From: Bacillota bacterium
GTDB taxonomy: Bacteria > Planctomycetota > UBA8108 > UBA1146
Assembly: GCA_003973385.1 (NCBI GenBank)
Contig: QNYK01000108.1
Location: 27,953-91,952, forward strand
Reading direction: 5' to 3'
Length of the DNA stretch: 64,000 nucleotides
Part shown: piece after piece, positions 28,487 to 36,716 of the stretch
Layout of the letters: each line of letters starts with the position of its first letter
Position numbering within the stretch: the stretch's first letter is position 1
Program-made: the position numbers and the translations under genes
The notes under the pieces: generated by a model
What the model saw: the letters and a program-made list of their open reading frames with translations, nothing else
Databases searched by the model: none
What the model was told of the DNA's origin: nothing

Positions 28487-30370
28487 ATGGATATGGGTCT
28501 CATGAAACGGTGGTTTCCCATCTGGATGCTGGCATCGGTACTCGGCTGCCTGGCAGCAGTGCCCGCTGACTTGCTGGCTTCGAATGGAGTATCGCTGGCC
28601 CCAGATGGGGTGATCGGTGAGGTGACCTCGGTCACGCTTTACTCGAGGCACGCCAGAGTCGAGCGAACCCTGGCCGTCGCCGCTGGCGAAGTGGGTCTGC
28701 GGTCGATGCAGATCGGGCCGCTTCCCTATTCGATCATCGATAGTTCCATCGAGATCGAGGGCACTGCCGGACTCTCTTCAGTATCGGTCCAGGTCAACCG
28801 AAGCAGCGGGGAGCCTGTCGAGTCGGAGGCGGTGCAGGCCAACAGGCGGTTGCTGAAGGAGCGCGAGCAGAAGCTGCTGGCTCTGCAACGGAAAGACCAA
28901 TCTTTGCAGCAGATGCGCAGCAGATTCGCCAGGATCCTGCCTCAGTTAGACGACGAGGATGAGACTTCTGACCTGATCAATCTGGTCAAATGGCAAGGGA
29001 TGCTCGACCTGGTGCAACAGGGGATGCTCGGTGCCGCTCGATCCAGGGATGAACTGGCGCCACAACTTCGAGAATCTATGCAGCAGGTCGAGCAAACCCG
29101 AAGAGAACTCGATGAACTGATCGATGAAGGACTGCGTTCGAGGGCGGTCATCAATGCTGGAATCCAGGATCTGACTGGCGAAGGAGGAGTGATCCGGGTT
29201 CGATATCTGATTCCAAGGGCGTTCTGGTACCCGCATTACGAGGTCGATGTGGATGCAGAAAGCGGAACGATGCAACTGAGAGCGTTCGCCATCGTGAAAC
29301 AGTCCACGGGCGAAGATTGGCCTGAAGTTCCTGTTCATTTCTCAACTTCGACACCGGAACAGGGTTCGGATCTTCCTGAACTGGCATCTCTCATCTTGAA
29401 ACGAGATCGCTACCTGGCTCCCGATGATTCGCGTGTTCTTGATCTTCGTATTCAAGCCAGGCCAAGGATGGAAGCTCGAAGGGCGCTGAAACCGGCTGCA
29501 GGATTTTATACGGTAGAAGATCTCGAACTTTCCTTCGCTGAGGTAGATAAGCTGGGGGATATGGATCTCCCGCAACTCAGGGGGGGTAGAGGTCGTTTCG
29601 ATGGTTTATTGGACGAGCAAATTATGCATGGCTTTGCTTTGCGAGGCATCGATGAGAAGCAGGTCATGCAAATTGCGGCGCCCACGCAGCTACTGCTGCC
29701 GATGATGTCAAACAGGGGTTTCTTGAGGGTGTTCCAGTCGGTGAAGCCGGAGGCGATTCCGTCCGATGGGCAATCTCATCGGCTGCTTTATTCGGTCAAG
29801 AACCTCAATTTTACCGAAGAACGGCTCTGTATCCCCGAGTTGAGTCTGGCAGTTTTTCGGAGAATCATCGCCTCCCTGTCTGGCACAGACCCGCTACTGA
29901 GGGGCACCGTTTCGGTGTTTCTTGGCGAGGATTACCTGGGGCAGGCAGTCATCGATACCACTGCTCCTGGAGAGAATCTTGAACTCGACCTGGGAGTGGA
30001 CGGACAACTGGTCGTCGAGAGGATTCAACGGGAATCAGAAGACGAGATCGGGCTATTTTCGAAGGCCGCTCTGTTTGATACAGACCTCGAACTGACGGTC
30101 AGCAACTACCACACCGAATCAGTGAAGTTGCTGTTACGCGAGCGGATCCCGTTCACCGAATCGGATTCACTGAAGATCCGGATTGATCGAACCAAGAGCG
30201 TCCCATTGCCAGAAGGATTGGATTCCGATGATGGTCTCCTTTCCTGGGAAATCGAATTGCAAGCCGGGGAGTCGGAACAAATCCGGTTGAAATGGTCGAT
30301 AGAGGCTCCCGTCGATGTGGAGTTGCTGAGGCGAGAAGCTCCTGAGCGCAGCGGTCAGGAGGGAAGATGA
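28487..30370 (+). CDS. MuiA-like protein (DUF4140/DUF4139), copy 1
   Basis: A 627-residue exported protein with a signal peptide (WMLASVLGCLAAVPADLLA), an N-terminal DUF4140 beta domain (VTSVTLYSRHARVERTLAV), a long helical coiled-coil region (about residues 115-215, KEREQKLLALQRKDQSLQQM) and a C-terminal DUF4139 domain beginning near VRYLIPRAFWYPHYEVDVDAE. The family is named after a mucoidy inhibitor but its biochemical role is unknown. Compared with copy 2 it has an extra segment before the C-terminal beta part. Start ATG 28487 follows TAAGGAGG. It overlaps copy 2 by four bases. Confidence 0.8.
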   Translation: MDMGLMKRWFPIWMLASVLGCLAAVPADLLASNGVSLAPDGVIGEVTSVTLYSRHARVERTLAVAAGEVGLRSMQIGPLPYSIIDSSIEIEGTAGLSSVSVQVNRSSGEPVESEAVQANRRLLKEREQKLLALQRKDQSLQQMRSRFARILPQLDDEDETSDLINLVKWQGMLDLVQQGMLGAARSRDELAPQLRESMQQVEQTRRELDELIDEGLRSRAVINAGIQDLTGEGGVIRVRYLIPRAFWYPHYEVDVDAESGTMQLRAFAIVKQSTGEDWPEVPVHFSTSTPEQGSDLPELASLILKRDRYLAPDDSRVLDLRIQARPRMEARRALKPAAGFYTVEDLELSFAEVDKLGDMDLPQLRGGRGRFDGLLDEQIMHGFALRGIDEKQVMQIAAPTQLLLPMMSNRGFLRVFQSVKPEAIPSDGQSHRLLYSVKNLNFTEERLCIPELSLAVFRRIIASLSGTDPLLRGTVSVFLGEDYLGQAVIDTTAPGENLELDLGVDGQLVVERIQRESEDEIGLFSKAALFDTDLELTVSNYHTESVKLLLRERIPFTESDSLKIRIDRTKSVPLPEGLDSDDGLLSWEIELQAGESEQIRLKWSIEAPVDVELLRREAPERSGQEGR

Positions 30371-32037
30371 AGATCTTGATCATCAACTCAGTGCTGATGC
30401 TATCGTTATTCATGGTGGTTCCAGAAACTTCCGCAGCCACCAATCAGGTGAAGGTAGTGGTGGCTCCGGATGCCGTGACCGTGTTCGAGAATCGTGCTCG
30501 CGTCCATCGTAGGCTCGAAGTCGAGATGCAGGTTGGTTCGATGGAAGTGGTTTTTGATGGCTTGCCTTCGAGTCTTGATCCAGCCAGTGTTCGAGCCAAA
30601 TTGCTGGGAGTTGAAGGACTTGTGCTCGGCGTCCGGATGAAGCAAGAAGTCCATGAGCAGGAGGTCCAGCAACAAGTTCGACAAATTTCCCGGGCGCTGG
30701 AAGAAATCGGTGACCAGCTCAGCGGCATCGATGCTCGACTGGAAGAACTGCATCGACTCGAGGTTCTGACCACGAGTCTTTCCGTGATTCTCGAGGAAAC
30801 CGTCTCGGATGCCGGGCAAGGTGGAATCCTGGGGGCTGCCACAGTCGGCCAGATCATCGAGGCACAGCAATGGATTGCCGATCGCCAGCTGGAGCAATCG
30901 CTGACGAGAGATCGGCTGATATCAGAGAAAAAGACGATCCTGACCCGGCGCAGTGATTTGCGGGCAGACATGGCGCCGTTGAAACTACGAAGGGACCGTA
31001 CAACCTGGTCGGCGATCGTCTTGATACAGGCACAGCAGCCGGGAAGTGCGACGGTTGAACTGGCTCACGATGTCCCGGGAGCACGGTGGGTGCCTGTTCA
31101 TGAGGCGAGGCTAGACGAATCGAAGGCGACGGTTGCCTGGACTGCGCGAGCTCAGGTATTGCAGCAGAGCGGTGAGGCGTGGAGTGATGTGAAATTGACA
31201 CTCTCGACGGCACGCTCTTCACTCGGCCTGACTCCACCTTCACTGGTGCCCGTCCGGTTGGAGGCGGTGGTTGTTGTGGCCAGAAAGAGCGCCGAGCTCA
31301 CATCTGATATGAGGGCCCCTGTCGCGTCCGCTGGCATCGATAGGGGCGTAACCAGTGCCCCCTCTGAAGAGGCTTGGGGGACAAATCTTGAAGGCGCAGA
31401 GTTGGTCTCGGGTTCTGGACCGGTCCGGTTTGAAATCCGTGCACCTGCGACCATCCCCTCCGATGGGAGCGTCCATTCGGTCACCATCTCCCAGAAGTCT
31501 TTTGCTGCTGAGCTCGATTTCCAGAGCATTCCTCTGATGAGTCCACATGTGTTCCGTCGTGCGAAGTTGAGTAACCCCGCCGGGGCGCCGCTACTGGCTG
31601 GTCCTGTGAGTTGTTTTCGTGAGGGTGCCTATGTCGGAGATGGACGGGTGAATCGTATTGCCGGGGGGCAGTCATTTTCTCAGCACTTTGGTTCAGAGGG
31701 GAGAATCAGGGTTCGCAAGGAAGAGATCGATGATCATTCCGGTTCTGCAGGTAGTTTCAGCAAGAATCTGAAACTGGAGAAAGCATTCCGTATCACCGTG
31801 GAATCAGTGCTTCCCGACTCCGTTCCCTTCGAACTGGTGGACCGGATTCCGGTCAGCGCTGTTCCAGGTATCGAGATCAATATGGGGGATGAGACCACCG
31901 CTGATCCAGCGGTGGATGAAGACGGTATAGTGCGGTGGGTCATGACCCTTGAAGCATCGGGAAAGAGCGAGTTCATCCTGCACTGGGAAGCCACTGCAGA
32001 CCCGGAGCACGGTGCTCTACTGGAACAACTACGGTGA
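30367..32037 (+). CDS. MuiA-like protein (DUF4140/DUF4139), copy 2
   Basis: A 556-residue paralogue of the preceding protein: signal peptide (residues about 1-23), DUF4140 domain (DAVTVFENRARVHRRLEVEM), coiled-coil region (EVQQQVRQISRALEEIGDQL), and DUF4139 with VELAHDVPGARWVPVHEARLDE and ARSSLGLTPPSLVPVRLE. The ATG overlaps the stop of copy 1 and its own stop overlaps the next gene, so the three genes are one translationally coupled unit. The paired arrangement suggests hetero-oligomer formation through the coiled coils, which is inference. Confidence 0.8.
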   Translation: MKILIINSVLMLSLFMVVPETSAATNQVKVVVAPDAVTVFENRARVHRRLEVEMQVGSMEVVFDGLPSSLDPASVRAKLLGVEGLVLGVRMKQEVHEQEVQQQVRQISRALEEIGDQLSGIDARLEELHRLEVLTTSLSVILEETVSDAGQGGILGAATVGQIIEAQQWIADRQLEQSLTRDRLISEKKTILTRRSDLRADMAPLKLRRDRTTWSAIVLIQAQQPGSATVELAHDVPGARWVPVHEARLDESKATVAWTARAQVLQQSGEAWSDVKLTLSTARSSLGLTPPSLVPVRLEAVVVVARKSAELTSDMRAPVASAGIDRGVTSAPSEEAWGTNLEGAELVSGSGPVRFEIRAPATIPSDGSVHSVTISQKSFAAELDFQSIPLMSPHVFRRAKLSNPAGAPLLAGPVSCFREGAYVGDGRVNRIAGGQSFSQHFGSEGRIRVRKEEIDDHSGSAGSFSKNLKLEKAFRITVESVLPDSVPFELVDRIPVSAVPGIEINMGDETTADPAVDEDGIVRWVMTLEASGKSEFILHWEATADPEHGALLEQLR

Positions 32038-32327
32038 CTCTGGATGATCTGATCGACGGAGTTCTCACTTCCAGGGGTCGGGAGCAGAAGAACCTGCTCA
32101 AGCAGGCCATCGCTCTCGATCCCGGCAAGGAAGCCGCGATACGTCTCGCTCCGGCTCTTCGCGACCCCAGCCCCAGAGTTTCGGCACGGATCACTGCTCT
32201 GCTGGCCAGGCATCAACTGCGAGAGTTGTTCGAGAAGCAGTTGGATGGTCTCAAGCGGGGAAAGATCAGTATTCTGCGGGCACACTTCGACAGGATCAGC
32301 GCAAGAGGAGAAGGTCAGAATAGATGA
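32034..32327 (+). CDS. Small HEAT-like helical repeat protein
   Basis: 97 residues starting with a GTG that overlaps the stop of MuiA copy 2 (GTGA). Content is helical: ALDPGKEAAIRLAPALRDPSPRVSARITALLARHQLRELFEKQLDGLKRG, with the DPSPRVSARITALL phrase typical of a HEAT/PBS-lyase repeat unit. No signal peptide, so cytoplasmic while its partners are exported. Coupling to the MuiA pair is the only clue to function. Confidence 0.55.
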   Translation: MTLDDLIDGVLTSRGREQKNLLKQAIALDPGKEAAIRLAPALRDPSPRVSARITALLARHQLRELFEKQLDGLKRGKISILRAHFDRISARGEGQNR

Positions 32328-32340
32328 AGCGCTGGGAGCA

Positions 32341-32853
32341 CTATCCCTGCTCTTCTTGAGGTCCTTCACTCAGTTCTTCGTAATCGTTGCTCGGTACCAG
32401 CATCACTGCTTCCACATCTGCGGTACCGATCACCTCGGTCCTGTCGAAGACAACCTCCCAGGTATAGCGGCCTGGTTCGGAAAATACCATCGGTGGTAAC
32501 TCGAAGATGCACTCGTGATGCTCTCTGCGATCTCCATGTTCGAGAGGGAATTCCGGGCTCTCCTCGATGACGGAATCGTCATTGAGTCGCTTGAAGCGGA
32601 AGGAAACGGTGTGCTGCCCCGAGAAGTCGCTCAAATTCAGGTATAGCGACGCTGGTTGGTATTCGCAGGGGAAATCCACAAGCGGGATCTGATTGAATGT
32701 TCCGGCGAGAACACACTTACGAGTCTCGTCATCCTTGTATACGCGGTCGCATAGGATGATCGCCTGGACGAGAGGAAGCAGGGGACGATTCACGGGAGAG
32801 GCCTGCCCTTCATTGAGGTTGTGCAAATCAAACCTTCGGTTGAACCAGTGCAT
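32341..32853 (-). CDS. DUF6941-like protein
   Basis: 170 residues resembling DUF6941, a small beta-rich family common in Planctomycetota: QAIILCDRVYKDDETRKCVLAGTFNQI is the family opening and LYLNLSDFSGQHTVSFRF and WEVVFDRTEVIGTADVEAV follow as strands. There is no signal peptide or membrane segment. The start is uncertain: ATG 32853 has no clear ribosome site, and a GTG at 32793 lies nearer the conserved region. Convergent with the HEAT-like gene. Function unknown. Confidence 0.65.
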   Translation of the reverse strand: MHWFNRRFDLHNLNEGQASPVNRPLLPLVQAIILCDRVYKDDETRKCVLAGTFNQIPLVDFPCEYQPASLYLNLSDFSGQHTVSFRFKRLNDDSVIEESPEFPLEHGDRREHHECIFELPPMVFSEPGRYTWEVVFDRTEVIGTADVEAVMLVPSNDYEELSEGPQEEQG

Positions 32854-33066
32854 GAGAGTTTCGACTCAACACGCGAGATGGACCCGCGGGTAATACCGAG
32901 CCAACTGGATTGTCGCAGAGAGATTCCTCCATGTCATCCGATCTGAGAGCGTCAGTCTTGACCGTCCCGGGCGTGAGACACAGAATGCTCGACGCTGGGG
33001 TCGGGCCAGGGGATCTCCTGTCAGGAGAGGACTCGCCGATGATTCCGAAGAAGGGCTCTGGATAGC
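32854..33066 (+). other. Intergenic region with a short frame and dyad upstream of the SRPBCC gene
   Basis: This 213-bp gap contains a 44-codon frame (32931-33065, starting MSSDLRASV, ending two bases before the next start) without a good ribosome site, and an inverted repeat TCTCCTG-T-CAGGAGA (33014-33028). TTGACC (about 32960) lies 17 bases from CAGAAT, a weak promoter candidate. The frame may be a leader peptide or chance. Confidence 0.35.
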
Positions 33067-33537
33067 TTGCGAATACTCTCTGCACGGGAAACTGCCTGGT
33101 TCAACATCGGCCCCGACACCACCTGGGATTCGATCCAGCGCCTTGAGGACTGGCCGAGGTGGTGTGACGGCCTGATCGAAGCGAGCTGGAGACTGGGTGA
33201 GCCGTGGACAGTGGGTTCCAGGTTTTCTCTCGACTGGGGCGTAGCAGCGGATTCTCCTCTGGCAGGGGGAGTGATTCTGGAGGTCGATGCGGCCCCCGAG
33301 GAGGAAGAAGGCTCATTGCGAAGCATTTCCTGGGTTGCTGGCATCGGGCCGGCCCGCAGTGAGGCGCAACTGATGATCTTGCAGGACGGATCAGGCTCGT
33401 TGGTCGAGTTCGTGACATCCTGGAAGGGCTGGGCATCGCCACTGTTTCGAAATCGTGCAACCCGGTGTGCAAATCGACAGAGAGATTGGCTCGCCAGTCT
33501 CAGGGAAATTCTTGAACGGGTGGGTAGCAGCGGATGA
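33067..33537 (+). CDS. SRPBCC (START-like) domain protein
   Basis: 156 residues with the helix-grip fold pattern: TAWFNIGPDTTWDSIQRLEDWPRWCDGLIEA at the start, strands PWTVGSRFSLDWGV and SWVAGIGPARSEAQLMIL, and a long C-terminal helix (RATRCANRQRDWLASLREILERV). These proteins bind a hydrophobic ligand in a cavity. Start is TTG 33067, supported only by AAGAAGGG at a long spacing. Its TGA overlaps the ATG of the first methyltransferase (ATGA), so the two are probably cotranslated, an unusual pairing. Confidence 0.65.
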   Translation: MRILSARETAWFNIGPDTTWDSIQRLEDWPRWCDGLIEASWRLGEPWTVGSRFSLDWGVAADSPLAGGVILEVDAAPEEEEGSLRSISWVAGIGPARSEAQLMILQDGSGSLVEFVTSWKGWASPLFRNRATRCANRQRDWLASLREILERVGSSG

Positions 33538-34925
33538 CCAGAGAAACAACCCGGATGAAAACGCTCTGGTACATGGGTGCCAAGACCAGACTGTGCGAGG
33601 AATTTCTCGACGGTGCAGTCAGGGACCTGCTTTCACCAGGGGGCACACTTCTTGACGCGTGTTGTGGAACAGCTGCAGTGGCGCGCTGGTTTGCCCCGGG
33701 CTACAGGATTCTCGCCAATGATTCGCAGCAGTTCTCCTCTGTCATTGCCAGAGCTCATCTCGAAGGAGATGGAGAGTGGACTCAAGAACTGGATCGTCTG
33801 GAGCCGCAACAGGATCTCGGACTCGCCATCCGCGAGAATCAGCGACTTCTCGACGGGCTGGTTCCGAAGGCATTGGAACTGGAAGATTCAATTCTCTCCC
33901 AGGTAATAGATGCGGTGACCGGGCCTGATGAGTCACCCGAATTGCTGGATCGATACAGAGCATTCGTCTCGGAAGCACCCCTCCCTGACGGATCAGCTGC
34001 TGATATGCACATCTCATCGCTTCACCAACCGCTCGCGATGCGAATGCCGGAATTGCTGGAGCAGCGGATGCAGGATCCGAGTAAGGCTCCAGCACTGATG
34101 TGTACGGCGTACTGGGCTCATGTTTACTTCGGGATCCGGCAGGCTACCCGGATCGATTCGATCCGTCATGCGATAGATCAGATTCCCATGGATGACCCGC
34201 ATCGCTGCCGTAAGCAGACACTCTATCTGGCGGCACTCCTGCATGCAGTTTCGGTCAGCACATCCGGAACCAGCCACTTCGCTCAACCTCGATCCATCGC
34301 AAGGGATTCGGAACTGGTTGCGGTAGCAAGGCGCCGCATGATCGACATCGATGTTCAATTTGAACTCGCCCTCGATGCGATCCGGACAGAATGGTTAGAG
34401 TCGCCGAGACTCGATGGGAACAAGGTGTACTGTTCTGACATCCACAGGTTACTAGAGGCTGGTAGTCCACTTGACGAGGAAGATGTGGACCTTGTCTACC
34501 TCGATCCTCCTTACACCGCCGATAACTATTCTCGCTTTTATCATGTGCTGGAAACTCTCGTGGAGTACGACTATCCGCAGTTGCAGACCAGGGGAGGCGA
34601 GTTGACGCGCGGGCGGTATCCAGGCCAGGAGAAGAGATTTACTTCCGACTTTTGCAGCAGCATCAAGGCAGAGGATGCTTTTCGCAGTGTCGCCAGGTCC
34701 TGCAAGGAGCGTGGTGCCAGTCTGCTCATCTCGTACTCGACAGATACAGGATTGCTGACACGAAAGTGGAGAAACCTGGGCGATGAGAATCCCGCCAGTA
34801 GATTTCGAAATATGCTTCTTGAATATTATGGCAGAGTCGAGATCCGAGAGAAGACCCTGATGCATTCTGGCCAGGGGGATTCGAACCGCTCGGTTCGAGA
34901 ACTCCTATTGCTCTGCGAGGGTTGA
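33534..34925 (+). CDS. D12-class N6-adenine DNA methyltransferase, copy 1
   Basis: 463 residues in the alpha (D12/Dam-like) order: YMGAK (residues 13-17, SAM-binding motif), motif I LLDACCGTAAVARWF (39-53, deviating from FxGxG), a large target-recognition region of about 260 residues, then DPPY (324-327) within LVYLDPPYTADNYSRFYHVLETL and a C-terminal LISYSTDTG strand. It should transfer methyl from SAM to adenine N6 in a specific DNA site. The ATG overlaps the SRPBCC stop; the second methyltransferase starts one base after its own stop. An ATG seven codons in (33555) is also possible. No restriction enzyme is adjacent. Confidence 0.83.
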   Translation: MTRETTRMKTLWYMGAKTRLCEEFLDGAVRDLLSPGGTLLDACCGTAAVARWFAPGYRILANDSQQFSSVIARAHLEGDGEWTQELDRLEPQQDLGLAIRENQRLLDGLVPKALELEDSILSQVIDAVTGPDESPELLDRYRAFVSEAPLPDGSAADMHISSLHQPLAMRMPELLEQRMQDPSKAPALMCTAYWAHVYFGIRQATRIDSIRHAIDQIPMDDPHRCRKQTLYLAALLHAVSVSTSGTSHFAQPRSIARDSELVAVARRRMIDIDVQFELALDAIRTEWLESPRLDGNKVYCSDIHRLLEAGSPLDEEDVDLVYLDPPYTADNYSRFYHVLETLVEYDYPQLQTRGGELTRGRYPGQEKRFTSDFCSSIKAEDAFRSVARSCKERGASLLISYSTDTGLLTRKWRNLGDENPASRFRNMLLEYYGRVEIREKTLMHSGQGDSNRSVRELLLLCEG

Positions 34926-34926
34926 A

Positions 34927-36123
34927 TTGCGCTGGCTTGGTAACAAGACTCCGCTGCTGGAAGAGATATTGCTCGCTGCAGAGCGCGCTGGATTTCAGGG
35001 CGGGACCGTATGTGACCTGTTTGCAGGAAGTGGTGCGGTGGGACGTTTCTTCCGGTCGAGGGGGTTTCATGTCGTTTCCACTGACCTGATGCACTGCTCT
35101 CTGGCCTTTCAGAAGGTGTATCTGGAGTGCCCGGGACCCCCCTCGTTTCTGGGTGTTCAGCAATTCTGGGACCAGCTGGAGCCGATCGATGCCAGCAGGC
35201 TCCACGATGCAGAGCCGCAGGACATTTCGTCGTGGACTCCGTTTCTGAAGCTCATCCGATACCTCGAGGAGGAACTTCCAGCAATGGAGGGAATCCTGGT
35301 CAGGCAATTCTCCCCCGCTGGTGCGGCAGGAAGAGGCTACCTGACCCCCGAAAACGCAGCGCGTATCGATGCGATCATCCATCAGATTCGCTCATGGCGT
35401 ATCTCAGGTCTTCTCGATGAGTCAGAGATCTGGTTACTGATCGTCAGCGTCATCGATGCGGCGGATCGGGTAGCCAACATCTCAGGAACCTATGGGGCGT
35501 ATCTCAAGAGTTGGCAGCAGAACTCACTCCATGACCTGAAACTGCGCATTCCGTCAACCGTCGAGGGCCCGGTTGGAGAGGCCCATCGATGTGATGCCAG
35601 CGATTGGATCGAGCAGGTGGATTGTGATCTTCTCTATCTTGATCCGCCTTATAATCAACGACAATACGGTGCCAACTATCACCTCCCAGAAGTCCTGTCC
35701 TTGTTGCCGATGGAAGAATCAGATGATTCCATCGAAGCGCAACTGTACGGAAAGACGGGTCTGTTGCCCTGGAAGGATGTGGCATCGCCACTGTGTAGCC
35801 GGCGCGGTACCGAGTGCAGAGATTCGATGGAGACCGTCATCCAGAGAGCACGAGCCAGAGGAATAGTGTTCTCATACAGTGAGGAAGGCATCCTCTCCAG
35901 AGACCAGATCGAGCAGATGCTGTACAGGTGGGCCGTGCAAGAGCACCCGAGCGACGCTTCTGTTGCATCCAGAGCAAATATTCTGCACGAGATCCCCTAT
36001 CGAAGATTCAAGAGCGACCGGAGTGGCTCAGCGCGTAACTTTCGTCCAGCGGAGGGCCGTACTGAAGACGAGGTTCACGAGTGGCTCTTCGCCATCCGCA
36101 GGGTTCAGGAGGAGCGATGCTGA
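34927..36123 (+). CDS. D12-class N6-adenine DNA methyltransferase, copy 2
   Basis: 398 residues with the same order as copy 1: WLGNK (3-7), canonical motif I DLFAGSGAVGRFF (30-42), target-recognition region, DPPY (239-242) in LLYLDPPYNQRQYGANYHLPEVL, and VFSYSEEG. The two copies differ strongly between motifs, so they probably recognise different sequences or opposite strands of one asymmetric site. The start is a TTG at 34927 with GAGGG six bases upstream, one base past the stop of copy 1. The DUF423 gene starts inside its last codons. Confidence 0.83.
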   Translation: MRWLGNKTPLLEEILLAAERAGFQGGTVCDLFAGSGAVGRFFRSRGFHVVSTDLMHCSLAFQKVYLECPGPPSFLGVQQFWDQLEPIDASRLHDAEPQDISSWTPFLKLIRYLEEELPAMEGILVRQFSPAGAAGRGYLTPENAARIDAIIHQIRSWRISGLLDESEIWLLIVSVIDAADRVANISGTYGAYLKSWQQNSLHDLKLRIPSTVEGPVGEAHRCDASDWIEQVDCDLLYLDPPYNQRQYGANYHLPEVLSLLPMEESDDSIEAQLYGKTGLLPWKDVASPLCSRRGTECRDSMETVIQRARARGIVFSYSEEGILSRDQIEQMLYRWAVQEHPSDASVASRANILHEIPYRRFKSDRSGSARNFRPAEGRTEDEVHEWLFAIRRVQEERC

Positions 36124-36488
36124 GTCGTATCGGATGGTCCAGGATCGCCTACGGGATGGCGGCGATCGCAGTCAGCTGTGGTGCGGTGGGGTCCCACCTG
36201 CTGGACGACGTGCTCGAGGGAAATGCAGCGAATCAGTGGCAGATTGCCACCCGCATGCTGTTCTGGCATGCGCTGGGCCTCTGGATCTGCGCCAGCACGG
36301 CAAGATACCGCCAGGGAGCCCTGATGCTGATCTCGGTGCTCATCTTCTGCGGGTCGGTATTTTCTCTTTCGCTGGGGGGGCCAGGCTGGATGGGAATGGT
36401 CGCTCCTCTGGGCGGAGCCGGGATGGTCGTCTCGTGGCTGTGGCTAGCGGTGGGAAAGGCGCCAGAATGGCCAGCACCAGCCAGATAG
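36117..36488 (+). CDS. DUF423 small membrane protein
   Basis: 123 residues with four hydrophobic segments, DUF423 family (B. subtilis YwdK type): AAIAVSCGAVGSHLL corresponds to the family's GAFGAH motif, followed by WQIATRMLFWHALGLWI and a GGPGWMG loop. The ATG at 36117 follows AGGAGG and overlaps the second methyltransferase by seven bases, so it belongs to that operon. The molecular role of the family is not known. Confidence 0.82.
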   Translation: MLSRIGWSRIAYGMAAIAVSCGAVGSHLLDDVLEGNAANQWQIATRMLFWHALGLWICASTARYRQGALMLISVLIFCGSVFSLSLGGPGWMGMVAPLGGAGMVVSWLWLAVGKAPEWPAPAR

Positions 36489-36716
36489 GAGCATTCTGCG
36501 ACTGATGTTAGTCACAAGTGGCTATCAAGACATTTTCGGGGATAACTCTTACTATCGGCCTTCGGTTTTGTACAATCTCAGTGCAGACTCTCGATCATAT
36601 ACATATTGACTTTGTATTGTTGCGTTCAGTTATTGCTCATTTGAGCGGCCTTGCTCAAAAGGGATCAGGCAACCGAAATAGGTAATTATTTCGGATCCCA
36701 AACCAGGAAGAAAAAG
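36489..36716 (+). promoter_or_regulatory. AT-rich control region of the 36717 peptidase gene
   Basis: A 228-bp gap, more AT-rich than its surroundings. It holds a candidate -10 TACAAT (36571-36576); three half-sites GCTCA (36635-36639), TTGAGC (36641-36646) and GCTCAA (36653-36658); and a hairpin CCGAAATA/TATTTCGG (36673-36680 / 36687-36694) extended by GGGAT/ATCCC (36661-36665 / 36695-36699). The hairpin ends six bases before AGGAAG, the ribosome site, so it could control translation. No gene seen. Confidence 0.45.

Noticed and set aside
33534..36123. Complete restriction-modification system
   Set aside because: Neither neighbouring gene shows a nuclease motif (PD-(D/E)xK, HNH, GIY-YIG); only methyltransferases are supported.
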